Positions 17,337 through 25,861 of a stretch of 64,000 nucleotides of DNA are shown here, one piece after another. The stretch spans positions 682,001-746,000 of the forward strand of contig NZ_JAGVRK010000001.1 in the NCBI RefSeq assembly GCF_018283675.1. Reading direction: 5' to 3'. Position 1 is the stretch's first letter, and the number at the start of each line of letters is the position of its first letter. The stretch comes from Metabacillus flavus (lineage in GTDB: Bacteria > Bacillota > Bacilli > Bacillales > Bacillaceae). The notes beneath the pieces were generated by a model. The model was not told where the DNA came from. It saw only the letters and a program-made list of their open reading frames with translations, and ran no database searches. The translations under genes and the position numbers were made by a program.

Positions 17337-17413
17337 TGAATTCCTGACACGATTGAAAGGACCGTTGCAGACCTGTTACATTAATGATAAGACAAACAGA
17401 CGGGGTGCCGGAT

Positions 17414-19069
17414 ATGTATTTAGCTGATTTTGAGGATTTTATCAATGAAACGATCCTGAAGCGCGGAAAAGATTATTATAAAAAAGGTCAGATCTTAAAG
17501 CTTCGGGAAGTGGATGGCATGCATAAGGCCGTTGTAGAGGGCAGCAGCTATCCTTATCATGTCAATGTGAAAATGGCCGGCGGAACGGTTCTTGAAACGT
17601 ATTGCGATTGTCCGTTCGACGGGCTTTACTGCAAGCATGAAGCGGCTGTGCTTTTTGCTTTGAGAGACGGCATGGTGGAACGGGAACCCGAGGAGAGCAA
17701 ATCGAAAAAGAAAGAGACAGCGATTGAAGACCTGCTTCCTCAAATGAAAAAAGAGGACCTCGTCCGTGTATTGATTGACCTTTCTGAAACCTATCCGGAA
17801 ATTGAGAAAAAGCTGCTCTTCGAATTTGCGCCAATTGAGGACGAGGTGGCAGCGAGCAAAAAAATGATCCGCGAATACATACGCAAGGCTAAGAAGCAAG
17901 GATTCATTTCATATGGCCGAGTTGATCAGGCCCTTTATGGAGCGGTGCTTACACTTGAAAAGGCACAGATAAAAAGGGATGCCGGCCAGCCTGAAAGTAC
18001 GGTGCTGCTGAGTCTTGCGGTCATGTCGATCGTTATTGAGATGCTGCAATACACAGATGACTCCAGCGGTTCTATCGGCTCTGTATTATTTACAGCCGTG
18101 AATCTCATCGATGAAGCCGTTGAAGAGGGCTTGGGGCAGTGGCCGGAAGCGAAACAGAAAGAATTATTGAAAGCCATTTTAAAAGAAGCCATGCATGCCA
18201 GATACGATGACTGGAGCGAGCGCGTTGATCTGCTTCGGATATGTGTCCAGTTTGCCGTTGATCCTGAACTCCGAAAAGAACTGGAAAAGACGCTGTTGAA
18301 ACGACTGAGGGAACTAAATGGGGAAGATTATGGCGGACGGTATGAAGAAGAGAGCATCATGGGCTTTTTGCTTGAACTTTACGAATCGGCAGACCTGGAA
18401 GAGGCCGAGGCATTTCTCAAGGCAAACCTCAGCTACCCGTCATTCAGGGAAATAGCCATTAACCGGTCTATGGAAAGCGGGGACTATCAGCAGGCGATTT
18501 CCCTATGTGAAGAAGGAATCCATGCAAAAAAGGAACGGCAGGGAAATATAATCAAGTGGAAAAAGCTTGAATATAAGGCCTATGAGCTGCTTGGCGATCG
18601 TGAAAAGCAAAAGGAACTGGCAAGAAAGCTAATCAGCGGTCAAGAAGGAATCCATTACTACCTCAAGTTGAAAGAGCTGTATGATCCTGAAGAGTGGCCG
18701 GCTGTTTTGGAAGAGCTTTTAACTGAACTCTACCCATCAAGTCCTTATAACCCTTACTTGGAAATCCTTAAAATCGAGAACCAAAAGGACAAAATTCTGG
18801 AGTACTGCCGCGCTTCAACCAGTGAAATCGTAAGGCTGCATCCTTATATTCAGGGGGAGTATCCAGAAGAAGTGAACGACATTTTTGCCCAGCACATTCG
18901 AAATGAATCATCCCGGGCCTCCAACCGCAATCAGTATAAGAAAGTAACCAAGCTATTTGAGCCTTACAAAAAAGCATGTGGGGAATCGAGCGCCCGTGGG
19001 CTAGCAGAGGATCTGAAGAAGGAATATCACTACCGTCCGGCGATGGTGGAGGAACTGGAGAACGTATAG
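17414..19069 (+). CDS. SWIM zinc-finger protein
   Basis: 551 aa. SWIM motif CDCPFDGLYCKHEAAV near residues 57-72 (CxCx6CxH) after a conserved N-terminal fold (FINETILKRGKDYYKKGQI). A long helical remainder follows (LLPQMKKEDLVRVLIDL...). SWIM proteins bind DNA or protein partners, often beside helicases; none lies nearby here. ATG 17414 is preferred over 17384 because only the former has a G-rich Shine-Dalgarno. Confidence 0.82.
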   Translation: MYLADFEDFINETILKRGKDYYKKGQILKLREVDGMHKAVVEGSSYPYHVNVKMAGGTVLETYCDCPFDGLYCKHEAAVLFALRDGMVEREPEESKSKKKETAIEDLLPQMKKEDLVRVLIDLSETYPEIEKKLLFEFAPIEDEVAASKKMIREYIRKAKKQGFISYGRVDQALYGAVLTLEKAQIKRDAGQPESTVLLSLAVMSIVIEMLQYTDDSSGSIGSVLFTAVNLIDEAVEEGLGQWPEAKQKELLKAILKEAMHARYDDWSERVDLLRICVQFAVDPELRKELEKTLLKRLRELNGEDYGGRYEEESIMGFLLELYESADLEEAEAFLKANLSYPSFREIAINRSMESGDYQQAISLCEEGIHAKKERQGNIIKWKKLEYKAYELLGDREKQKELARKLISGQEGIHYYLKLKELYDPEEWPAVLEELLTELYPSSPYNPYLEILKIENQKDKILEYCRASTSEIVRLHPYIQGEYPEEVNDIFAQHIRNESSRASNRNQYKKVTKLFEPYKKACGESSARGLAEDLKKEYHYRPAMVEELENV

Positions 19070-19075
19070 GGGGAG

Positions 19076-19105
19076 AAGCAGATCATTTCTGGTCTGCTTT
19101 TTTGT
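19076..19105 (+). terminator. Rho-independent terminator
   Basis: AAGCAGA (19076-19082) / TCTGCTT (19093-19099) followed by TTTTT. Confidence 0.75.
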
Positions 19106-19178
19106 ATTTTCCAATTATTCTCTTTTGTGTGGTAATATTTACATAGATTAATAACGATTATGAATGGAGAATAATTGA

Positions 19179-20102
19179 ATGAAATTAATGGGGAAATTGT
19201 GTTTAACTGCGGTTTTGACATTAGGGTTGTTTCATCCAGGAGGATCTGCAGAAGCTGCAGGAACGAATTTTTCGTCTAAGTGTACAAAGTACGGTGTATT
19301 AAAACCTAATGTAAATCCGTCTTTTCAGCATATGAATTGCTTGTTAACAAATGCTGCATTGGCAGCTGATATACCGCCAGAAGTAGTGAAAGCTGTTGCT
19401 ACGCAAGAAAATGGCAAGTGGCAGCAATTTGGAATTAAACCTGTTGATAGCGGCATCGGTCTTATGCAGGTCACTAACTACCCTGGTTACTCCAAGGAAA
19501 AATTGAAAAATAATGTTATCTATAACATTGACGCTGGTGTTAGCATTCTTTCAAAAAAGTATGATAGTAATGTTCCTAAGATAAAAGGGGCAGGCCGGAG
19601 TATTATTGAAAACTGGTATTTTCCTGTAATGGCTTATAACGGAATCAAGCCTGTGAACAGTCCGCTTATAAAAGCAACCGGCAAGAAAAATACAAGGGCG
19701 TACCAGGAAGAAGTGTTCACCAAAATAGTGAAAGATAGCTTAATGGGGTCTGCAAATCTAGGTCAATTCCCTTTCAATACAGCAGATTTTGAATATGATC
19801 CCACATCCAATAAGAACATCGTTTTTCGAAAGATGGAATACTCTATAAAAAATCTGCATCCAACCGTTTATCAATTTAAAGCAGGAAATCGAGTGATGGT
19901 GACAGTAAATAGCGTCAATGTAAGGGTTCATCCAGATACTACAAAATCGGCAAAAAATGTGGGGAAAAATACCGTTTTATTAGTTAGGGGAGATTTTGTT
20001 TATAGCAAAAGTTCTGCTAATCAATTTGTTTGGTACCCGGTAAGAACGGCTGATCAAAAGATAAAGGGATATATTTCATCCGCTTACATTAAAAAACTTT
20101 AA
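19179..20102 (+). CDS. Secreted SLT-type lytic transglycosylase-like protein with C-terminal SH3 domain
   Basis: 307 aa. Signal peptide with cleavage near SAEAAG. The SLT goose-lysozyme-like core has candidate catalytic Glu77 in ATQENGKW, then GIGLMQVTNYPGYS and IDAGVSIL. Bacterial SH3 domain at about 240-307 (VNSVNVRVHPD...GYISSAYIKKL) would bind cell wall. It is probably a muralytic exoenzyme acting on peptidoglycan; SpoIID- or phage-related roles are less likely. Single gene between terminators. Confidence 0.82.
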   Translation: MKLMGKLCLTAVLTLGLFHPGGSAEAAGTNFSSKCTKYGVLKPNVNPSFQHMNCLLTNAALAADIPPEVVKAVATQENGKWQQFGIKPVDSGIGLMQVTNYPGYSKEKLKNNVIYNIDAGVSILSKKYDSNVPKIKGAGRSIIENWYFPVMAYNGIKPVNSPLIKATGKKNTRAYQEEVFTKIVKDSLMGSANLGQFPFNTADFEYDPTSNKNIVFRKMEYSIKNLHPTVYQFKAGNRVMVTVNSVNVRVHPDTTKSAKNVGKNTVLLVRGDFVYSKSSANQFVWYPVRTADQKIKGYISSAYIKKL

Positions 20103-20110
20103 TAGGCCAT

Positions 20111-20156
20111 AAAAAAAGAAGCAGAGATTGAAAGCTAATCTCTGCTTCTTTTTATT
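20111..20156. terminator. Bidirectional terminator
   Basis: AAGAAGCAGAGATT / AATCTCTGCTTCTT stem, A-run before and T-run after, between convergent genes. Confidence 0.9.
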
Positions 20157-20172
20157 TTCCTGCAAGCGAATC

Positions 20173-21282
20173 TCAATCTTCCTCAATCTTCAAAACCTGT
20201 TTCTTCTCAATCTTATGCAGCTGATACAGCCTGTAAATATGGCTGACGATTACTTTCAGCACGGCATATACCGGCACAGCGAGGATCATGAAGAGCAATC
20301 CGCCCATGCTTCCGGCGACGAGCAAGAGAAGGATGATGGTCAATGGATGGACATCAAGTTTCCGCCCCATGATGAGCGGGGAGCTGATATTTCCGTCAAT
20401 TTGCTGGACAATAATGGCGACGATCAGTACTTTGACTGCCATAAATGGAGAGTCAATGAATCCAATGATTAACGCCGGAATGATAGCTAAGAACGGTCCG
20501 ATAAACGGGATCACATTCGTAAACATGGCCACAATCGCCAGGATCAAAGAATATTTGACGCCGATAATCAGGTAGCCTATGTACATCATGATACCGACTA
20601 TTAGACAGATGATTGCCTGTCCCTGAATGTAGGAACTCAGCGCGGAGTCCATGTCCTTTAGAATTTTTTTTGATTCGTTTGCTTTTAACGGGAAGAAGCG
20701 GGCAATCTTTGTTGACAGGCCTTCGCTGTCTTTCAATAGATAGAACAGGATAAATGGAACCGTCACGATGATGGTGGCGAGGCTTGAGATAATGCCAATT
20801 ACGCCTGTTATGCCGTTTCCGATATTGCTTACATTGTTTTTAAGATAATCAGAAACTTTGGCAGTCGCCTGTTCCACCGTCATATTGCTGTTTTCCTCGA
20901 AACGGGACATCCATGAACTTTGTCTGATTTCATTGGCTTTGGTCTGAAGCGTTTCAATAATGCTTGGGGCATTATCAATCAGTGTTTTGAACTGCTTCTG
21001 AATTTCGGGACCAATAAGGAAGAATAGCAGCGTGCCGATGCCGATAAATAGGATGTAAATGACAACGATTGATAACGTTTTTGGAACTTTTTTGTGATCC
21101 AGGTAAAGAACGATTGGCCGAAATAAATAGAAAATGACCCCTGAAATCAAAAACGGAAAGAATAACGTTTGAAAAATGATGACGAGCGGTGTGAAAATGA
21201 ACTGAACCTTCACAGCAAGCATAATGATGACCAAAATAATGATGATGGTATAACCAAGTCTGAAATATTTGGAATCCGGCAA
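20173..21282 (-). CDS. AI-2E family transporter (polytopic membrane protein)
   Basis: 369 aa, about eight membrane spans with the long soluble loop after span 3 (EIQKQFKTLIDNAPSIIETL) and the signature region FIGPFLAIIPALIIG...QQIDGNISSPLIMG. Family members are exporters or ion/proton exchangers; the AI-2 role is shown only for E. coli TqsA. Start set at TTG 21282 because AAAAAGGAG lies eight bases upstream; the frame is open for 16 more codons upstream. Confidence 0.85.
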   Translation of the reverse strand: MPDSKYFRLGYTIIIILVIIMLAVKVQFIFTPLVIIFQTLFFPFLISGVIFYLFRPIVLYLDHKKVPKTLSIVVIYILFIGIGTLLFFLIGPEIQKQFKTLIDNAPSIIETLQTKANEIRQSSWMSRFEENSNMTVEQATAKVSDYLKNNVSNIGNGITGVIGIISSLATIIVTVPFILFYLLKDSEGLSTKIARFFPLKANESKKILKDMDSALSSYIQGQAIICLIVGIMMYIGYLIIGVKYSLILAIVAMFTNVIPFIGPFLAIIPALIIGFIDSPFMAVKVLIVAIIVQQIDGNISSPLIMGRKLDVHPLTIILLLLVAGSMGGLLFMILAVPVYAVLKVIVSHIYRLYQLHKIEKKQVLKIEED

Positions 21283-21419
21283 ACTGGAACACTCCTTTTT
21301 CGAAAGCAATTGCACATTATCATGTCGCAATTGCCTAAATTAATAAAAGCTTAGACACTCAATTATATAAGAAAACGAAAAGAAACGCATTTTTTTCCAA
21401 ATTGTTCTTTTTATTTATT

Positions 21420-21604
21420 AGCTCTGTTAAACTTGGCTGTTGATTGCAGCTAGCAGGCGCTCGCTTTCCGCGGGGCGGGCGGTGAGCCTCCTCCTCGCTT
21501 CGCGACTGCGGGGTCTCACCTGTCCCGCTGCTCCCGCAGGAGTCTCGTGCCTTCCACTCCAATCAACAGGTTTTAAAAATCAACAAAATGCTTTAACATA
21601 GCCT
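21420..21604 (+). repeat. ~185-bp palindrome-rich dispersed repeat, copy A
   Basis: Starts AGCTCTGTTAAACTTGGCTG and ends with AATCAACAGGTTTTAAAAAT and a short tail. Inner inverted pair CTGTTGATTG / CAATCAACAG flanks a GC-rich core containing GCGGGCGGTGAGCCTCCTC. Also present at 31373-31558 (inverted) and 47954-48127. It fills most of the 21283-21737 gap; no gene is seen there. Confidence 0.85.
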
Positions 21605-21737
21605 ATTTGTTCAATCAGTCAGCCTACTTTACCCTGCCAGTAAGAATCGGAAACTTTAGGGGAATAACATTGGAGGAATTCCGCTATTTTTCAAGAAGTA
21701 CCTATAGAGAAAACCTTAAGGAATGGGTGAACCGCGC

Positions 21738-22667
21738 TTGAGAACTGAAAAGGAAATGTTTGATTTAATTATAGGCACGGCCGAACGGGATCATCGCATT
21801 CGAGCAGTCTATATGAATGGCTCAAGGACGAACCCGAATGCCCCGAAGGATATTTTTCAGGATTACGATATTGTCTATGTAGTGACAGAAACCGCTTCCT
21901 TCATTAATGATGAGGGCTGGATTGGAGTGTTCGGGGATTTGCTTATCCTCCAGGAGCCCGATAAAATGGACCAGCTTGTTGGAATAGAGACGGATTTTGA
22001 TCAATCCTACGCCTATTTAATGCTTTTTACTGACGGAGTTCGCATTGACCTTCATATTGAAACCGAGGAAGCGATGATGGAAAACGGATATATCTCAGAG
22101 AAGCTGACGGTTTCGTTATTGGATAAAGACGGTATTTTGCCGGAACTCCCAGATCCATCTGATGAGGATTATCACATAAAAAAACCTTCTGAACCGCTTT
22201 TTTTGAATGGCTGCAATGAATTTTGGTGGTGCCTTCAGAACGTGGCAAAAGGAATCTGGCGGGACGAGCTGCCGTATGCAAAGCAATTCTTTGAGGACCC
22301 GGTTCGAACTGTTCTTAATGAGATGGTTTCATGGTGGATTGGAACTAAGCATGGCTTCCAAGTTTCATCAGGGAAAATGGGAAAGTACTTCAAGAAGTAT
22401 CTGCCTGAATCCTACTGGGAGCTTTATAAAGAAACCTACTCTGACGGCAATCCGGAAAACATGTGGAGATCCGTATTTGCGGCATGTGAGCTGTTCCAGG
22501 CTTTGGCTAAAGAAGTCGCCGATTATTTCTCGTTTACCTATAACTTGGATGAAGCTGCGAAAATGACGAACTATCTTAAGCGGGTAAAGATATGCCTGGT
22601 GCAGGTCTCCAATAAGAGCTTTGAGAAATCCCCATCTATCTATAATACTATAATGATAGAATGGTAA
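21738..22667 (+). CDS. Aminoglycoside 6-adenylyltransferase (AadK/ANT(6)-like)
   Basis: 309 aa. Nucleotidyltransferase motif NGSRTN...FQDYDIVYVV (about 27-49) matches the GSRTN/DYD core of AadK, and the remainder follows the family (LLDKDG, CNEFWWCLQNVAKGIWRDELPYA). ANT(6) enzymes transfer AMP to streptomycin; chromosomal Bacillus copies give low-level resistance or none. The TTG start gives M-RTEKEMFD, aligned with the usual family start. About 25 residues longer at the C-terminus than B. subtilis AadK. Confidence 0.85.
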   Translation: MRTEKEMFDLIIGTAERDHRIRAVYMNGSRTNPNAPKDIFQDYDIVYVVTETASFINDEGWIGVFGDLLILQEPDKMDQLVGIETDFDQSYAYLMLFTDGVRIDLHIETEEAMMENGYISEKLTVSLLDKDGILPELPDPSDEDYHIKKPSEPLFLNGCNEFWWCLQNVAKGIWRDELPYAKQFFEDPVRTVLNEMVSWWIGTKHGFQVSSGKMGKYFKKYLPESYWELYKETYSDGNPENMWRSVFAACELFQALAKEVADYFSFTYNLDEAAKMTNYLKRVKICLVQVSNKSFEKSPSIYNTIMIEW

Positions 22668-22692
22668 CAAAAGAATGAAGCGAGCTGATGGA

Positions 22693-23589
22693 ATGAAAAA
22701 GAAGGTTGTGTTAGCCGGCGGAACGGGGTTTATCGGTCATTACCTGAACGGCCAGTTTGCAGGAGCGGGTTATGATGTGAAGGTCATTTCGAGAGGTTCA
22801 AAGAGCCATTCATGGGACCGGTTTGATTCAGTTGTTGAAGCAATTGAGGGCTCAGATATGCTGATCAATCTCGCAGGGAAATCCGTTAATTGCCGCTACA
22901 ATGAGAAGAATAAAGCCGAGATTTTCAGCTCGAGGACGGATACAACCGAAATGCTGGGAAAAGCGGTTCTGAAATGTGTAAATCCGCCATCTCTTTGGAT
23001 CAACTCGAGTACAGCGACCATTTACCGCCATGCGGAGGACCGGCCGATGACAGAGGAGAACGGGGAGATTGGATCTGGTTTTTCTGTAGAGGTAGCCAAG
23101 GCTTGGGAAAAATCGTTCTTCAGTTTTGACTTGCCGAATACACGCCAGGCAGCGTTAAGGATTGCCATTGTTCTCGGGGACGGAGGCGTCATGACCCCAT
23201 ACAAAAACCTCGCCAAATTCGGACTCGGCGGTGTGCAGGGATCGGGGAAGCAGATGTTCAGCTGGATTCACGTTGAGGATGTTTACCGAATCATTCAATT
23301 TATCCGTGAGAACGAACACTTAAGCGGCGTATTCAATACGGCTGCGCCTAAGCCTATTTCCAATAAAGAATTTATGAGCGAGGTTCGGAAAGCGATGAAC
23401 ATCAAGTTCGGACTGCCCTCTCCGAAATGGATGCTGGGGATGGGTGCCGTGTTCATTCGGACGGAAACCGAGCTCGTTCTAAAAAGCAGATGGGTGATTC
23501 CGGAGCGGCTGGAGAGGGAAGGGTTTACGTTTAAGTATCCGGATATGGAGTCGGCGCTTGGTGAGATTTTGGGAGAGGGAGCGAGGTAG
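22693..23589 (+). CDS. TIGR01777-family NAD-dependent epimerase/dehydratase-like protein
   Basis: 298 aa. N-terminal GGTGFIGHYL nucleotide-binding loop, INLAGKSVNCRYNEKNKAEI (hallmark of TIGR01777), ISSRTDTTEML-like segment and C-terminal DUF1731-type tail (FGLPSPKWMLGMGAVFIRTE). An extended short-chain dehydrogenase fold of unknown substrate; relatives include YfhF and cell-division-linked SulA-like proteins. ATG 22675 is an alternative start; neither has a strong Shine-Dalgarno. Follows the adenylyltransferase by 25 bases, so possibly one transcript. Confidence 0.85.
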   Translation: MKKKVVLAGGTGFIGHYLNGQFAGAGYDVKVISRGSKSHSWDRFDSVVEAIEGSDMLINLAGKSVNCRYNEKNKAEIFSSRTDTTEMLGKAVLKCVNPPSLWINSSTATIYRHAEDRPMTEENGEIGSGFSVEVAKAWEKSFFSFDLPNTRQAALRIAIVLGDGGVMTPYKNLAKFGLGGVQGSGKQMFSWIHVEDVYRIIQFIRENEHLSGVFNTAAPKPISNKEFMSEVRKAMNIKFGLPSPKWMLGMGAVFIRTETELVLKSRWVIPERLEREGFTFKYPDMESALGEILGEGAR

Positions 23590-23715
23590 GTGCCAGTCCC
23601 GCTATCCTTCACCGCATCAGGGGACAGAGACTGCAGTCTTCGAGCCCTTACGCAGCAAGGGTTTGAAAGGATGGTACCGGAGCTTTATTGCGGTAAAATC
23701 TGAGGGGACTGGCAC
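23590..23715 (+). repeat. ~126-bp hairpin element, copy 1
   Basis: Ends are inverted copies: GTGCCAGTCCC...TTCACCGCA at the left, TGCGGTAAAAT...GGGACTGGCAC at the right. Carries internal GGGGACAGAGAC. Related elements at 23717-23842, 43833-43957, 50470-50595 and 50597-50723. Confidence 0.85.
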
Positions 23716-23716
23716 G

Positions 23717-23842
23717 GTGCCAGTCCCCCTATTCTTCACCGCAACAGGGGACAGAGACCGCAGTCCGCGAGCCCTAGCGCTCCAAGGTTTTGAAAAGGTG
23801 GTGCCAGAGCTTCACTTCGGTAAAATTTGAGGGGACTGACCC
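23717..23842 (+). repeat. ~126-bp hairpin element, copy 2
   Basis: Begins one base after copy 1, so the junction forms a near-perfect 25-bp palindrome of the GGGGACTGGCAC end. The right end has drifted to GGGACTGACCCC. Two short tandem units with GCCACTCCGTT follow at 23843-23908; no gene is seen here. Confidence 0.8.
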
Positions 23843-23918
23843 CTGCTACTGCCACTCCGTTCGAGTGGACCCCTGCTCACGCCACTCCGTTTGAGGGGAC
23901 TGACCCCTCAGAATAAAC

Positions 23919-24380
23919 TCAAGCATTCTCCAAAACCCATACCTCTTCATCCCCATACATAACCCCTGTCGCCTGAAACCCCATTTTTCCATAGAGCTTC
24001 CTTGCTCCTTCGTTGTCCATCCTTACGGTTAAACGGATTTCCCGACAGTTCGGATTGTGCTCCTTTATCCAGCGGATCATTTCAGCGAGGGCGTCCCGGC
24101 CATAACCTTTTCCCTGATGCTCGCTATCAATCAAAAAGCCGTTGATCCAATACATATTGGCCGTCGCCTCATCACGTGCATGCATGATAAAGCCTACCAT
24201 TTTAGCGGCATGATAGATTCCGAATGGGAGATATTCAATGCTGTCCCCATCCGGCTTTATGCCGATTTTTGCAAGAGATACGGCCGGTGAAGGGACTAAA
24301 TGGATTTGAGCCGATTTAAGCTTGAGTTCCAACGCATCCTCCCAGTTATCTCTCGTAACCGGTTTTAAATGAATGGTCAT
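23919..24380 (-). CDS. GNAT-family N-acetyltransferase (BltD/SpeG-like)
   Basis: 153 aa. Acetyl-CoA loop DSEHQGKGYGRDAL and C-terminal NEGARKLYGKMGFQATG. The segment YHAAKMVGFIMHARDE...YWINGFLI resembles spermine/spermidine acetyltransferases such as BltD, but the acceptor is not provable. Precedes no obvious operon; the membrane-protein gene upstream is 12 bases away on the same strand, so they may be co-transcribed. Confidence 0.82.
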   Translation of the reverse strand: MTIHLKPVTRDNWEDALELKLKSAQIHLVPSPAVSLAKIGIKPDGDSIEYLPFGIYHAAKMVGFIMHARDEATANMYWINGFLIDSEHQGKGYGRDALAEMIRWIKEHNPNCREIRLTVRMDNEGARKLYGKMGFQATGVMYGDEEVWVLENA

Positions 24381-24392
24381 AGAAACCTCCTG

Positions 24393-24788
24393 TTAAGTAA
24401 AGGCATACCTGAATAATCCGTAGTATAGCGGCCCGAGAAAAACAATAAAACTCCCGGCAATGACTATCGGCCGGGCCGATTTTGGAATTTCTTCGTAGAG
24501 GGGTTCTCCATTTACATCCTTCAATTTGATGCTGAAAATAATATCCCACAGCAAACCCCCGAAAAAAGCGAATTTCCAAAAAAGCGGACTTAAGAAGCTG
24601 GAGTTTGTCACATACCCCATCAATCCGATCCAGGTGATGATGGAGATGACGAAATCCACGCGCATCAGGTTTGTCTTGTACCCTCCTTTAAGCAAAAAGC
24701 CAATCGCTGCCGTTCCCAAAATTCCTAAGTAGATGACCCATAAAGTATGTATCACTTGATGTACCTGCTTTCTATAGTATGACTCCAT
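24393..24788 (-). CDS. Small integral membrane protein
   Basis: 131 aa, four likely membrane spans (VIYLGILGTAAIGFLL; VDFVISIITWIGLMGYV; WKFAFFGGLLWDIIFSI; PIVIAGSFIVFLGPLYYGLF). No motif I recognise. Lies 12 bases upstream of the GNAT gene on the same strand. Confidence 0.65.
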   Translation of the reverse strand: MESYYRKQVHQVIHTLWVIYLGILGTAAIGFLLKGGYKTNLMRVDFVISIITWIGLMGYVTNSSFLSPLFWKFAFFGGLLWDIIFSIKLKDVNGEPLYEEIPKSARPIVIAGSFIVFLGPLYYGLFRYAFT

Positions 24789-24826
24789 TATAGTTGAGAG
24801 GGGTAAGAGATTAATAGACCTCCGAA

Positions 24827-25237
24827 TTATTCCGTTCTTTCAATCCATGTTTTCACGATTTCCTCCAGATGTCCTCTCTTATTCATTACATCTTCCATAT
24901 CTGTAAAGACTGCGATGGCTCTGTCAGGCGCAGCCCATTCGAGCAATCCAGTCTCATCAGGAAAAAGCGGCTCCTTGCCGGTACCCTCTCTTACTTTCGC
25001 TCCACGATGAAAAATCAGCCGGAAGGAGTCTTTGCCCCGCAGGTTAAAGGTAATCCGATCCTCTCCGTTTATGCAGAAGCTCGGTGCATTCCATTTAATG
25101 TGTTCGGTCAGCCGGCCGCAGGCAGCAAGAATGATGGAGCGGACCTCTTCAATTTCCTTCTTTAATGGATGCTCAAGACTAATCATAAATTCTGCAGCTT
25201 GTTCAGAACCGTTGTGTTTGAGCTGTTTTTTCGGCAT
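24827..25237 (-). CDS. DUF1801 family protein (YdhG/IscU-like fold)
   Basis: 136 aa. Family features: HPLKKEIEEVRSIILA, then HIKWNAPSF and TFNLRGKDSFRLIFHRGAK, ending WAAPDRAIAVFTDMED. DUF1801 proteins are small alpha/beta proteins of unknown role, some linked to iron. Probable RBS is AGGAGC-like upstream of the ATG. No partner evident. Confidence 0.82.
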   Translation of the reverse strand: MPKKQLKHNGSEQAAEFMISLEHPLKKEIEEVRSIILAACGRLTEHIKWNAPSFCINGEDRITFNLRGKDSFRLIFHRGAKVREGTGKEPLFPDETGLLEWAAPDRAIAVFTDMEDVMNKRGHLEEIVKTWIERTE

Positions 25238-25378
25238 TTATCCAACACGCTCCTTTCCTATCCTTTGTATTCGTGATTGAACAAAAAAAACCTTTTGAAC
25301 TTTTTAAAGATGGGCTCGCCCAGTTAGAACCCAAACCCGCCATCATTCATAAAGTGAAGGAGAATGTGCCAGAAAATT

Positions 25379-25390
25379 GGTGAATTCACC
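25379..25390. promoter_or_regulatory. Perfect 12-bp palindrome upstream of the bacteriocin precursor
   Basis: GGTGAATTCACC, extendable with one mismatch to 18 bp, about 58 bases before the precursor ATG. Its position fits an operator; no regulator gene is adjacent. Confidence 0.4.
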
Positions 25391-25447
25391 TATCGCCGCT
25401 TTAGATAATAAAGACTTTGTAAATATAAAAATGTGGAGGTTATGATC

Positions 25448-25750
25448 ATGTATCCAATTCAAAATGATTTACAGGCATTGCAGCTTGGCGACTATCATGC
25501 AGGGCAAGTGATTCCCTGGGATTCTCGTGATGCACAATATGGCGATTCAAGTCGGATTTTCGGTTGCGTAGGTTTTGGCATTTTAAGATGTTTCGGATGT
25601 TTCGGCTGTGTGGGCTGTGTGGGCTGTGCGGGCTGCGGCGGCTGCGGCGGATGCGGCGGATGCGGTGGATGCGGCGGATGTGCCCGTTGCGGCGGATGTG
25701 CCCGCTGCGGAGGGTGTGCCCGCTGCGGAAGATGCTTCCGGGGGGAATGA
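25448..25750 (+). CDS. Heterocycloanthracin/sonorensin-type TOMM bacteriocin precursor
   Basis: 100 aa. Leader (about 1-36) reads YPIQNDLQALQLGDYHAGQV then IPWDSRD, like heterocycloanthracin leaders (LQALxLxDYxAGxVxPW). The core contains 18 cysteines, 17 in unbroken Cys-X-X register (FGC, VGC, GGC, ARC, GRC). The cyclodehydratase encoded downstream would turn Cys to thiazoline and the dehydrogenase to thiazole. The core is Gly/Arg-rich with no Ser or Thr, so azoles should be thiazoles only. Start ATG 25448 is eight bases after GGAGG; earlier GTG/ATG codons overlap the ribosome site. Confidence 0.93.
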   Translation: MYPIQNDLQALQLGDYHAGQVIPWDSRDAQYGDSSRIFGCVGFGILRCFGCFGCVGCVGCAGCGGCGGCGGCGGCGGCARCGGCARCGGCARCGRCFRGE

Positions 25751-25755
25751 TTTTA

Positions 25756-25787
25756 AAACCTCTGCACAAGTTTGTGCAGAGGTTTTT
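25756..25787 (+). terminator. Strong terminator between precursor and maturation genes
   Basis: CCTCTGCACAA (25759-25769) / TTGTGCAGAGG (25772-25782), then TTTTTT. Placed to give more precursor than enzyme transcript, as is common in RiPP operons. Confidence 0.9.
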
Positions 25788-25861
25788 TCCTTATGCATAA
25801 CGGACAATTTCTGTTACATATCTTTAAATGATAAAGATTAATAGGGATAAGGAGGGGCAGA

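Noticed and set aside
25564-25807. Overlapping frames on both strands across the bacteriocin core
   Set aside because: They arise from the TGC-GGC repeat; only the frame with ribosome site, leader peptide and Cys-X-X register is credible.
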